DNA of 51,705 bases from Atribacterota bacterium (lineage in GTDB: Bacteria > Atribacterota > Phoenicimicrobiia > Phoenicimicrobiales > Stramentimicrobiaceae), in assembly GCA_028717805.1 (NCBI GenBank), contig JAQUNC010000011.1, positions 1-51,705 on the forward strand, read 5' to 3'. Of this stretch, positions 33,899 to 42,746 are shown in pieces. The notes beneath the pieces are model-generated. The model made no database searches, was not told where the DNA came from, and was given only the letters and a program-made list of their open reading frames with translations. Each line of letters starts with the position of its first letter. Within the stretch, counting starts at the first letter, position 1. The position numbers were made by a program, and so were the translations under genes.

Positions 33899-34882
33899 AT
33901 GTTTAAAAAAATATTTACCATTTTATTTATTCTGATTGTTTTAATACTTGGTGGTGTTGTTTTATCTGCTTCGGCTCAGGAATATACCTGGTCTTTAGCC
34001 TCTGTATTACCGGAAACTCATCCTGTACATGGCGCTCTGGTTTACTTTGCGGATCAGGTAGCTGAAGAAACCAATAATCGGGTCAAGATTAATGTATATG
34101 GTGGGGGACAGTTAGGGCAGGAGAAGGATTATATTGAAGGGATTCAGCTTGGCACTATTGATATTACCAAAGTTTCATCAGCTCCACTGGGTCAGTTTTC
34201 TACATCACTACAGGTTGTTAGCTTACCCTTTATCTGGAGGAACTTAGAACATCAACATACTGTTCTTAGGGGACCGGTGGGAGAAAAATTAATGGCCGAT
34301 TTAGAGGAAAATAATTTTAAAGGACTCGCTTTTTACGATGCAGGCTTCCGGAATGTTACCACTAAAACAAAACCCATCAAAGTACCAGCTGATCTTAAAG
34401 GATTAAAAATTCGCGTTATGGAGAGCGCTCCCTTAATTGATACCATTAATGCCTTCGGTGCTACAGCCGTACCAATGGGTCAATCCGAGGTATATGTTGC
34501 TTTGCAACAGAATGTAATCGATGGCTGGGAAAATAATGAACCGACGGTCATATCATTTAATATGCAGGAAGTTTGCCCCTATTATTCTTACACCAGGCAT
34601 ACTTCCATTCCCGATATTTTAATTATGAGAAAAGACCTTTTTGACTCCGTACCAGCTGATATACAAGAAGGTATAATGATAGCAGTGGAAAAGTCCATTC
34701 CCTATCAAAATCAAAAATGGGCTGATTTTGTAGGTGAAGCCATAAAGCAATTAGAAGAGAAGGGCATGATGTTCAATGAGGTTGATGACATTACCGAATT
34801 TCAAGAAATTGTTCAGCCTATTTATGAGAAATATGGCCAAACTATAGGTATGGATTTGATTGACTCTATTGCGAGCTATTAA
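33899..34882 (+). CDS. dctP: TRAP transporter solute-binding protein DctP (second system)
   Basis: 327 residues with signal peptide MFKKIFTILFILIVLILGGVVLSASA. DctP family marks: AEETNNRVKINVYGGGQLGQEKDYIEGIQLGTIDI, LKGLKIRVMES with the ligand-binding arginine, and MGQSEVYVALQQNVIDGWENN. This sequence type (with PMGQSEVYVALQQ) is common in systems for sugar acids. The neighbouring IclR regulator and kduI point to a uronate or unsaturated uronate ligand; that is inference. AGGAGG lies 5 nt before the ATG. Confidence 0.92.
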   Translation: MFKKIFTILFILIVLILGGVVLSASAQEYTWSLASVLPETHPVHGALVYFADQVAEETNNRVKINVYGGGQLGQEKDYIEGIQLGTIDITKVSSAPLGQFSTSLQVVSLPFIWRNLEHQHTVLRGPVGEKLMADLEENNFKGLAFYDAGFRNVTTKTKPIKVPADLKGLKIRVMESAPLIDTINAFGATAVPMGQSEVYVALQQNVIDGWENNEPTVISFNMQEVCPYYSYTRHTSIPDILIMRKDLFDSVPADIQEGIMIAVEKSIPYQNQKWADFVGEAIKQLEEKGMMFNEVDDITEFQEIVQPIYEKYGQTIGMDLIDSIASY

Positions 34883-34943
34883 CCCATAACTTGATAAATA
34901 AATATAAGATATAGGAAAGCAAAACTTATATTTATGGATTTCA

Positions 34944-34980
34944 GGGAGTTTAGCTATTAATTAAAGATGGCTAAACTCCC
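34944..34980 (+). terminator. Hairpin between dctP and dctQ (second system)
   Basis: A perfect 11-bp stem, GGGAGTTTAGC (34944-34954) with GCTAAACTCCC (34970-34980), loop 15 nt, no T-tract. It holds the same position as the hairpin in the first TRAP operon. Confidence 0.65.
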
Positions 34981-35016
34981 CCATAATCTAAAAAATTAAT
35001 GGCATGTGTGAGATAA

Positions 35017-35514
35017 ATGTTAGAGAAGATTATAAATTTATTTAACAAGCTTGAATGTGTTATCACCAGAATAACAGCTATTATGATTATCTTGTTGTCT
35101 ATTTTAGTAAGCTGGCAGGTTTTCGCTCGGTATGTATTAAATACTGGGCAATTCTGGGCTGAAGAAGTATCCATAACTACCATGATGTGGATTGCCTTTC
35201 TGGGAGCATCTGGTGGGATCTGGACTAATTCACATATTGGTTTAAGATTTTTTATAGGGCTATTGCCAGATAAAGTAAAAAAAATAATTAATATTATAAA
35301 TTTTTTAATTATTAGTATTTTTTCACTGTTATTATTTAATTATGGAATTATTTTAGTTCAAAAAACAATGAGCGGCAGATTATCAGCTACAAATATTCCT
35401 ATCGGCTATGCCTATGTAATTATTCCCATATCAACTGCTTTCATGGTGATTTTTTCTTTGTGTAAAAGTTTTCATGCACTATTGACATTTTTACAAGAAT
35501 ATAAAGTAAAATAG
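35017..35514 (+). CDS. dctQ: TRAP transporter small permease DctQ (second system)
   Basis: 165 residues with four helices; VSWQVFARYVLNTGQFWAEEVS and MMWIAFLGASGGIWTNSHIGL are the DctQ marks. It bridges the binding protein and DctM. The ribosome binding site is weak. The gene lies behind the dctP hairpin and 12 nt ahead of dctM. Confidence 0.9.
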   Translation: MLEKIINLFNKLECVITRITAIMIILLSILVSWQVFARYVLNTGQFWAEEVSITTMMWIAFLGASGGIWTNSHIGLRFFIGLLPDKVKKIINIINFLIISIFSLLLFNYGIILVQKTMSGRLSATNIPIGYAYVIIPISTAFMVIFSLCKSFHALLTFLQEYKVK

Positions 35515-35526
35515 GAAAGGTTAGCA

Positions 35527-36807
35527 ATGTCTCCGATATTAGTTTTAGCGTTATCTTTTGTTATTTTATTGCTGATAGGAGTGCCCATCTCTTTTTGCCT
35601 GGCAGTTTCGGCAATGTTAACTACCTGGAGTATGGAATTACCCCCGGTTATGGTTGCTCAAAGGATAGCAGCTGGTGTACAGTCTTTTCCCTTGATTGCT
35701 ATACCACTTTTTGTTTTAGCTGGCTCTATTATGGCCAAAGGTGGAGTTGCTAAAAGAATTGTCGATTTTGCCTATATTATTGTAGGACCTTTTCGTGGTG
35801 GACTGGCTATGGTTAACTGTGTAGAATCCATGTTTTTTGGCGGAGTTTCCGGATCTGCAATTGCGGATATTTCTTCCACTGGTCCGATTATGATACCTAT
35901 GATGGAGAAGAAAGGCTATGACCGGAATTTTGCAACCGCTTTAACTGTTACCTCAGCAGTGCAGGGGATAATTATACCTCCCAGTCACAATATGGTCATT
36001 TTTGCCATGTCGGCTGGTGGTGTTTCAGTAGCTCGACTCTTTCTAGCAGGATACTTTCCTGGTATAATGATAGGTATTGGGCTTATGATAACCAGTTACA
36101 TTATTGCCTTAAAGAGAAATTACCCGAGCGAAAAGAGGCCTCCCTTAAAAGAATCACTTAAAATAACTTTTGAGGGATTGCTAAGCATTATGGCTGCTTT
36201 TATTATTGTGGGAGGTATTGCTTTTGGCATATTTACTGCCACTGAAGCTTCTGCCATAGCAGTACTATATGCAGCTTTCCTTGGTATTTTTATCTACAAG
36301 GAGATAAAACTTAAAGATTTATGGCCTTTGGCAATCGAAAGTGTAAAAACAATTGCCTGTGTACTTTTTCTAATAGGATCTGCTTCCGCCTTTGGGTGGG
36401 TGATTACTTATTTAAAAATTCCAACCATAGTGACTAACTTCTTTTTGGGGCTAACAAGTAGTCCTTTTATAATTCTATTATTAATAAACCTATTATTGCT
36501 TATACTTGGTATGATTATGGATGTTGCTCCCTTAATCGTTATTGTTACGCCAGTGATATTGCCAGTTGTACAGACGCTTGGTATGAGTGCGGAAACATTT
36601 GGCATAGTACTATTAATCAATCTGGGAATAGGCTTAACAACGCCACCTGTTGGTGCTGGTCTTTTTGCTGGCTGTGCCATAGGAAAAATTACCATGGAAG
36701 AGGCAACAAAAGCAATACTCGTTTTCTGGCCATCAATGCTAATTGCTCTTTTATTGGTTACGTTTATTCCCTGGCTTACAATGTTTTTACCAAATCTGAT
36801 AAGATAA
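35527..36807 (+). CDS. dctM: TRAP transporter large permease DctM (second system)
   Basis: 426 residues, about twelve helices. It carries SFPLIAIPLFVLAGSIMAKGG, FFGGVSGSAIADISSTGPIMIPMM, IIIPPSHNMVIF and GLTTPPVGAGLFAGCAIGK, the family's conserved re-entrant segments in both halves. It is the sodium-driven channel. Only moderately similar by eye to the first DctM, so the two TRAP systems are not recent duplicates. Confidence 0.93.
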   Translation: MSPILVLALSFVILLLIGVPISFCLAVSAMLTTWSMELPPVMVAQRIAAGVQSFPLIAIPLFVLAGSIMAKGGVAKRIVDFAYIIVGPFRGGLAMVNCVESMFFGGVSGSAIADISSTGPIMIPMMEKKGYDRNFATALTVTSAVQGIIIPPSHNMVIFAMSAGGVSVARLFLAGYFPGIMIGIGLMITSYIIALKRNYPSEKRPPLKESLKITFEGLLSIMAAFIIVGGIAFGIFTATEASAIAVLYAAFLGIFIYKEIKLKDLWPLAIESVKTIACVLFLIGSASAFGWVITYLKIPTIVTNFFLGLTSSPFIILLLINLLLLILGMIMDVAPLIVIVTPVILPVVQTLGMSAETFGIVLLINLGIGLTTPPVGAGLFAGCAIGKITMEEATKAILVFWPSMLIALLLVTFIPWLTMFLPNLIR

Positions 36808-36877
36808 AGAATGTTCTTTTAAAGAAAGTATTAATTTAAGTAAACACTTACTAAATTATAATGGAGGTACAAAGGAA

Positions 36878-37705
36878 ATGGAGATAAGATATGCAGTTCA
36901 TCCAGATGATTTTATCTATTATGACACAGAACTTATTCGAGAGGAATTTTTAATTCAAAATTTATTTACTCCCGGCCAGATTAACATGGTTTATAGTCAT
37001 AATGACCGGATTATTATTGGTGGGCTTACCACCATTGATACTCTTTCATTAGAGGCGGGAAAAGATATCAAGGCTGATTATTTCTTGGAACGCCGGGAGA
37101 TGGGAATTATCAATATTGGGGGAAAAGGAGCAGTTACCGTAGATGGGGAAAAATATACTCTTGAAAATCAGGATGGTCTTTATATTGGCATGGGCTCCAA
37201 AGAGATATTATTTTCTGGGCTGGATCCCCAAAATCCTTCTAAATTCTATTTCAACAGTGCCACTGCTCATTATTCCTATCCAACTCAGAAGATAGCTATT
37301 AACTCTGTGGAGGCGGTTCATCTTGGTTCTATTGCTGAATCTAATGAGAGAACCATTTATAAATATATTCACCCTGAAGGTGTAAAAAGTTGTCAATTGG
37401 TCATGGGAATGACCATTTTGGAACCTGGTAATGTCTGGAATACTATGTCCTGCCACACTCATGAAAGAAGAATGGAGGTCTATCTTTACTTTAATATGCC
37501 AGAAAGCAGAGTAGTTTTTCATCTCATGGGTCGCCCCAGTGAGACCAGGCACATCACTGTGCGTAATGAAGAGGCAGTTATTTCACCCAGCTGGTCAATA
37601 CATTCAGGTGTTGGCACAGGAAATTATACCTTTATCTGGGGAATGGTGGGCGAAAACCAGGCTTTTGGTGATATGGATGATGTGGAGATGGATAATTTAC
37701 AATAG
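36878..37705 (+). CDS. kduI: 5-dehydro-4-deoxy-D-glucuronate isomerase
   Basis: 275 residues, the family's usual length, with the zinc ligands of E. coli KduI conserved at a constant offset of 3: H193, H195 (CHTHERRMEVYLYF), E200 and H242 (WSIHSG). Other marks are RREMGIINIGGKG and the C-terminal FIWGMVGENQAFGDMD. It converts 5-keto-4-deoxyuronate from pectin or glycosaminoglycan fragments to 2,5-diketo-3-deoxygluconate in the cytoplasm. GGAGGT precedes the ATG. Downstream genes of this route (kduD, kdgK, kdgA) are not in the window. Confidence 0.95.
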   Translation: MEIRYAVHPDDFIYYDTELIREEFLIQNLFTPGQINMVYSHNDRIIIGGLTTIDTLSLEAGKDIKADYFLERREMGIINIGGKGAVTVDGEKYTLENQDGLYIGMGSKEILFSGLDPQNPSKFYFNSATAHYSYPTQKIAINSVEAVHLGSIAESNERTIYKYIHPEGVKSCQLVMGMTILEPGNVWNTMSCHTHERRMEVYLYFNMPESRVVFHLMGRPSETRHITVRNEEAVISPSWSIHSGVGTGNYTFIWGMVGENQAFGDMDDVEMDNLQ

Positions 37706-38014
37706 AAATATTATTAGACCTGAACCTTATCCTATCTTTAGAAAAAAATTGATTAATGAATAGGTAATAATAGTGCTTTAATATCTCTGTTGAATTTTAT
37801 AAGCCGTGAACTACTACTAAAAGCTTATTTGTTTTTTCTATTTACAAGAATGCTAACAAATATTTTCCCAAACTTGTAAATTTTTATAGTATAATTTTAA
37901 GAGAGTTTTCTAACGTGAATAGGTATCAGCAAAAGGTTATTTTTAATTTTCAGACCAGATGCTTTTTGATTATAATATTTTAGAATATATAAAAATTAGA
38001 AGAGGTTAGCTAAA
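37706..38014. other. Gene-free stretch before the small membrane protein gene
   Basis: 309 nt with two TATAAT hexamers (37890 and 37971) that lack matching -35 boxes and may mark the promoter of the next two genes. No gene or strong hairpin is seen. Confidence 0.45.
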
Positions 38015-38218
38015 ATGGAAAAAACAGGATATATCATTTTAATCATAGTTGCTATAGCCTGGATAGTTGCCTGGATTATTGGGATGTTTCAGAATATATG
38101 GATAGGAGTTATCGGTCTGGTAATGTTAATTGGTTTAGGATTGCTTTTTCTAAAAGCATTACGTGATAGAATGAAAAGTTATCAGGATGATCGCTATTTC
38201 AAGGATGTTGAAAAATAA
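38015..38218 (+). CDS. Small two-helix membrane protein
   Basis: 67 residues: two hydrophobic helices (about 7-27 and 30-47) and a charged tail (LRDRMKSYQDDRYFKDVEK). AGAAGAGG lies upstream of the ATG. It is 18 nt ahead of the UPF0145 gene on the same strand, an arrangement that suggests a joint membrane-associated function. No family name can be given with confidence. Confidence 0.6.
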   Translation: MEKTGYIILIIVAIAWIVAWIIGMFQNIWIGVIGLVMLIGLGLLFLKALRDRMKSYQDDRYFKDVEK

Positions 38219-38236
38219 GAGGGGTAAAGGTATAAG

Positions 38237-38557
38237 ATGTTATTAACAACTCAGGATCAATTTTCCGAATATGAAATTATTCAAACCCTAGGACTGGTTA
38301 AGGGCAATACAGTACGTGCCCGTCACGCTGGCAAAGATATACTTGCTACCTTCCGTAATGTGGTAGGAGGAGAAATTGAGGAATATACCAAATTACTTGC
38401 TGAATCCCGGGAACAGGCAATTGATCGCATGACGATGATGGCTAAAATGATGGGAGCAGATGGTATAGTGGGTATTCGCTTTACCACCTCTTCTATTATG
38501 CAAGCAGCATCAGAGATGTTTGTCTATGGCACTGCCGTTAAGCTAAAGAAAAAATAG
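38237..38557 (+). CDS. UPF0145 / YbjQ family protein
   Basis: 106 residues matching the UPF0145 (heavy-metal-binding domain) family: EIIQTLGLVKGNTVRARH, GGEIEEYTKLLAESREQAIDRMTMMAKMMGADGIVGIRF and YGTAVKLK. Members form pentameric rings and their role is not known. It follows the small membrane protein in a two-gene unit. GAGGGGT serves as ribosome binding site. Confidence 0.88.
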   Translation: MLLTTQDQFSEYEIIQTLGLVKGNTVRARHAGKDILATFRNVVGGEIEEYTKLLAESREQAIDRMTMMAKMMGADGIVGIRFTTSSIMQAASEMFVYGTAVKLKKK

Positions 38558-39002
38558 ACAGATCTACCTATTGCCAGGAATATTATCAGGAAGAATCAAA
38601 TTATAGGGATGTCATAGCAAAAAATATCTTTTAGCTACATATATAATATTTAGGTTAGTTTTTCTAAAAATAAAATGGTAGTTTGGATTAGACAAATAAA
38701 ATTTTTAAAATATCTCATCAAATAATTTCCCCTTAATATGAGAGGATATGACAGATAAAAGTATTGGCATCTTATTTTTAAGTATGATTTTAGAGTCTCT
38801 TCCCCTGAAGAATATGGAGAAATTTTATAAGCCTTTTTCACCCTGCATTACCCCCAATATTAATAAAAATTTAAATAGTATAGTAAAAAACTAATTCTAT
38901 GTAAGAATAAAACGAGAATAAAAAATAAATTTTTTATATAATTAAAGTTATTAATTTTCTTCTATAATATGATTTTACTGATAGGAGTAGGAGTGCCTTG
39001 CG
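38558..39002. other. Gene-free stretch before the ABC exporter
   Basis: 445 nt. A 63-codon frame on the minus strand (38650-38841) has no ribosome binding site and is not supported. A perfect TATAAT at 38963-38968 without a good -35 is the likely -10 of the exporter operon, and TAGGAGTAGGAG is its ribosome binding site. Confidence 0.5.
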
Positions 39003-40781
39003 TTGATTAAATTGTTAAAAAATTTGAGACCATACTGGTTATCAATAGCCGGGATAATACTTTTTGTCTTTTTACAGGCCATTTCAGAATTGTTTTTGCC
39101 CACCCTTATGTCGGATATTGTGGATGTAGGGGTAGTTAATGGGGATATAAATTTCATTTTAAAAATCGGAGGGAGGATGCTCTTGATTGCCTTTATAGCA
39201 ATGATGGCCTCTATTTATGGAAGTTACCTGGCATCAAGGGTATCCATAGGATTTACCAGAGACCTTAGAACTAAGGTTTTTACTAAGGTAGAAAGTTTTT
39301 CTTTGGAGGAATTTAACAAGATAGGGACAGCTTCTCTCATAGTAAGAACTACCAATGACATAACTCAGATGCAGCAGCTAACTGTTACTTTATTTAGAAT
39401 GTTTCTCAGGGCTCCTTTACTTTTTGTGGGCGGTATCATTATGGCCATCTCTAAAAACACTGAATTAGCGCTACTTTTAGTTGTTATTTTACCTATCCTG
39501 GCGGTCATTATTTTTTTTGTTGCTAAAAAAAGTATGAATCTTTTCAAGTCAATGCAAATGAAGATTGATAAACTTAACTTAGTTCTCCGGGAATATCTAA
39601 CTGGTATAAGGGTTATAAGAGCCTTTAATAGAGAAGAATATGAAAAGAAAAGGTTTAATAACAGTAATTTTGAATTAACAGACACAGCAAGAAAAGTCAA
39701 TACACTCATGGTTTTATTAATGCCTTTAATGACTTTGATTCTTAATTTGACCATTGTAGCTATCATCTGGTTAGGAAGTGTAAGAATTGAATATGGCAGC
39801 ATGCAAGTGGGAGATTTGATGGCCTTTGTACAATATGCCTCACAAATAATGTTTTCCTTAATTATGTTTTCCATGATGTTTGTCATGATTCCTAGGGCTT
39901 CTATTTCAGCTGTTAGGATTAATGAAGTTCTAGATGTGGAACCAAAAATTAAGGATCCAGTAGTATTAGAGCAAAATATATTGGTGACTCATAATGCTGG
40001 TAGTTTACAGAATGTAATTCCAGCTAAGAATAGAAAAGGATATTTAAAATTTGATAAGGTCTGTTTTTGTTATCAGGATGCTAAAGAATATGCTATTAAA
40101 GATATATCTTTTCAAGCCAATCCAGGCGAGGTTACTGCTATTATTGGGAGTACAGGATCAGGAAAGTCAACCTTAATTAATCTTATACCAAGATTTTATG
40201 ATGTATCAAAAGGGAGCATTTCTATTGACGATACAGATATTAGAGATATTACTCAAGAAAGGTTGCATGAGATGATTGGGTTGGTTCCTCAGAAAGTTAT
40301 TCTTTTTACCGGAACTATTGCTGAAAATATAAATTTTGGAAACAATAATATACCTCATGAGGAAATAAAGAGGGTAACAGAGATTGCCCAAGCTGCCGAG
40401 TTTATTAACAGGATGCCAGAAGGTTATAATTCTTTAATTGCCCAGGGTGGCACCAATTTATCAGGAGGAGAAAAACAACGTTTATCCATTGCCAGAGCTT
40501 TAGCCAAGCATCCGGATATCTTTATTTTTGATGACAGTTTTTCGGCTATTGATTTTAAGACAGAGGCAAGGTTAAGGGAAGAATTAAAAGATGAGCTTAA
40601 AGATAAAACTGTATTAATAATTGCGCAAAGGGTAACTACAGTAATGAGTGCAGAACAGATTGTTGTTCTCGATAAAGGTGAGATTGTTGGTATAGGCAAA
40701 CATCATGATTTGATAAAGAGTTGTTCAGTATATAAAGAAATTGTAGCTTCACAGCTCTCAACAGAGGAAATATATGAGTGA
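39003..40781 (+). CDS. ABC exporter half-transporter, degenerate ATP-site subunit
   Basis: 592 residues from a TTG start with AGGAG 9 nt upstream. A six-helix transmembrane domain (about 1-310) is followed by a nucleotide-binding domain. Walker A GSTGSGKST is at 382-390 and the signature is LSGGEKQRLSIARAL. The catalytic glutamate after Walker B is aspartate (FDD, D511) and the switch histidine is glutamine (IAQR, Q542), so its own ATP site should hydrolyse poorly. It overlaps the next gene by 8 nt and surely pairs with it, as in TM287/288, LmrCD and BmrCD exporters of drugs or lipids. Confidence 0.93.
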   Translation: MIKLLKNLRPYWLSIAGIILFVFLQAISELFLPTLMSDIVDVGVVNGDINFILKIGGRMLLIAFIAMMASIYGSYLASRVSIGFTRDLRTKVFTKVESFSLEEFNKIGTASLIVRTTNDITQMQQLTVTLFRMFLRAPLLFVGGIIMAISKNTELALLLVVILPILAVIIFFVAKKSMNLFKSMQMKIDKLNLVLREYLTGIRVIRAFNREEYEKKRFNNSNFELTDTARKVNTLMVLLMPLMTLILNLTIVAIIWLGSVRIEYGSMQVGDLMAFVQYASQIMFSLIMFSMMFVMIPRASISAVRINEVLDVEPKIKDPVVLEQNILVTHNAGSLQNVIPAKNRKGYLKFDKVCFCYQDAKEYAIKDISFQANPGEVTAIIGSTGSGKSTLINLIPRFYDVSKGSISIDDTDIRDITQERLHEMIGLVPQKVILFTGTIAENINFGNNNIPHEEIKRVTEIAQAAEFINRMPEGYNSLIAQGGTNLSGGEKQRLSIARALAKHPDIFIFDDSFSAIDFKTEARLREELKDELKDKTVLIIAQRVTTVMSAEQIVVLDKGEIVGIGKHHDLIKSCSVYKEIVASQLSTEEIYE

Positions 40782-42651
40782 AAAACAGACAAAACCAACT
40801 ATTGTAATGAAAGGATTTGGACGTGGTCCTGGAAGCCATCGGGGCTTAACTTCACCGGTAGAAAAACCCAGGGACTTCAGGGGAACATTAAGGCGATTAA
40901 TTAGTTATTTAAAACCACATTGGTCTAAGATTGTGTTAGCTTTTGTGGCATCTATAGCCAGTTCGATGTTTGTTATAATAAGTCCTAAAATTATGGGTAG
41001 AGCTACCACTAAATTATTTGAAGGATATGTTCTAAAAATAAAACAGATTCCAGGAGCAACCATTGATTTTGATTATATTTTGAATGTTATTGTTATTTTA
41101 ATAGGACTTTACATTCTCAATGCCCTTTTTACCTATCTACAGCATTATATAATGGTTGGAGTTACCCAGCAAATTGTTTATGAGATGAGGAAAGGAATCA
41201 GCTTTAAGCTGTCACGGCTGCCTTTAAGTTATTTTGATAGTAGAACACACGGGGAGATTCTCAGCCGGGTAACTAATGATATCGATACAGTAAGCAGTAC
41301 GCTACAACAGAGTATTACTCAATTTATCACTGCCCTAGTATCTTTGATAGGCATTGTCATTATGATGCTGACTATTAGTTCGTTTTTATCTTTAGTTATC
41401 TTTTTTACCCTGCCGTTGAGTATAGTAGTTACTAGAATCATTGCCGGGCAATCACAAAAATATTTTAAAAGACAGCAGAACCTCCTGGGTCAACTAAATG
41501 GTCATGTAGAAGAAATGTATACTGGTCATGAGATAGTAAAAGTCTTTAATTATGAAAAAAAATCTATTAATCAATTTAATCAACTCAATGAGCAACTTTT
41601 TGATACTGGCTGGAAAGCCCAATTTATTTCTGGAATTATTATGCCTCTCATGATTGCCATCAGTAACCTCAGCTATGTCTTTGTGGTTATTATGGGAGGA
41701 ATTGCCATAGCCCGGGGAACAATTACTATTGGTAATGTTCAGGCTTTTATTCAGTATTCCAGGCAATTTACTCACCCTATTGTTCAAACAGCCAATATAG
41801 CTAATATTATTCAATCTACTATTGCTGCTGCTGAACGTGTTTTTGAGGTATTAGATGAACCTGAACAGATACCCGATAAGGATACTGTAGTTCTTTTCTC
41901 TAAACCAGATGGTAATATTAAATTTGAGCAGATTAATTTTGGCTACACTCCTGAAAAAATAATTATTAAGGATGTAAATGTGGAAGTGAAAAAAGGTCAA
42001 ACCGTTGCTATCGTAGGCCCTACTGGAGCGGGAAAGACCACATTGGTAAATTTACTTATGCGTTTTTATGAAATTAATAGCGGGAAAATTACTCTGGACG
42101 GTATTAATATCGGTAATTTGAAGCGTACTGAACTAAGGAGTCTTTTTGGTATGGTTCTTCAAGATACCTGGTTGTTCAAAGGTACTATTAAAGAGAATAT
42201 TGCCTATGGTAAAGAAAATGCTACTGAAGAAGAAATTATAAGAGCAGCAAAAATGGCTTATGCAGACCATTTTATCAGCACACTTCCAGCAGGTTATGAT
42301 ACCATTATTGATGAGGAGGCAGGCAATCTTTCCCAGGGACAAAAGCAATTATTAACTATTGCCAGGGCTATCCTGGCTAATCCAACCATATTAATTCTCG
42401 ATGAAGCTACCAGTAGTGTTGATACCAGAACAGAAATACTTATTCAAAAGGCCATGCTTAGCCTGATGCAAGGGAAAACCAGTTTTGTAATTGCACATCG
42501 TTTATCCACTATCAGGGAAGCGGATATGATTCTAGTAATGAATAACGGCAAAATCATAGAAAATGGCACACATGAAGAATTGCTAAAGCAGAAGGGATTT
42601 TATGCCGATTTATACAATAGCCAATTTGTGGGCTTGAAGCTTAATCAATAA
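40774..42651 (+). CDS. ABC exporter half-transporter, catalytic subunit
   Basis: 625 residues. An unusual glycine/arginine-rich N-terminus (KGFGRGPGSHRG) precedes the six-helix domain, as in the larger subunit of other heterodimeric exporters. Its ATP site is canonical: Walker A GPTGAGKTT, Walker B with D543-E544 (ILDEATSSVD) and H-loop H575 (IAHRLST); the signature is LSQGQKQ. Together with the overlapping upstream gene it forms an asymmetric exporter with one active and one degenerate site. The exported compound is unknown. Confidence 0.93.
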   Translation: MSEKQTKPTIVMKGFGRGPGSHRGLTSPVEKPRDFRGTLRRLISYLKPHWSKIVLAFVASIASSMFVIISPKIMGRATTKLFEGYVLKIKQIPGATIDFDYILNVIVILIGLYILNALFTYLQHYIMVGVTQQIVYEMRKGISFKLSRLPLSYFDSRTHGEILSRVTNDIDTVSSTLQQSITQFITALVSLIGIVIMMLTISSFLSLVIFFTLPLSIVVTRIIAGQSQKYFKRQQNLLGQLNGHVEEMYTGHEIVKVFNYEKKSINQFNQLNEQLFDTGWKAQFISGIIMPLMIAISNLSYVFVVIMGGIAIARGTITIGNVQAFIQYSRQFTHPIVQTANIANIIQSTIAAAERVFEVLDEPEQIPDKDTVVLFSKPDGNIKFEQINFGYTPEKIIIKDVNVEVKKGQTVAIVGPTGAGKTTLVNLLMRFYEINSGKITLDGINIGNLKRTELRSLFGMVLQDTWLFKGTIKENIAYGKENATEEEIIRAAKMAYADHFISTLPAGYDTIIDEEAGNLSQGQKQLLTIARAILANPTILILDEATSSVDTRTEILIQKAMLSLMQGKTSFVIAHRLSTIREADMILVMNNGKIIENGTHEELLKQKGFYADLYNSQFVGLKLNQ

Positions 42652-42746
42652 TACCCAAAGAGAGAAAATTATTGAAGATGGGTAATTATATTTCACGAGA
42701 ACATTAAGATGCACAATTATATAGAGCTTGGATTTGGGAATGAATA

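Noticed and set aside
38650-38841. 63-codon minus-strand frame in the gap before the ABC exporter
   Set aside because: GTG start without a ribosome binding site, no recognisable family and irregular composition. It may be a relic but cannot be called a gene.
39365-39886. 173-codon open frame on the minus strand inside the first ABC exporter gene
   Set aside because: It lies wholly within a gene with full family motifs, has no recognisable content and no ribosome binding site; it is a shadow frame.
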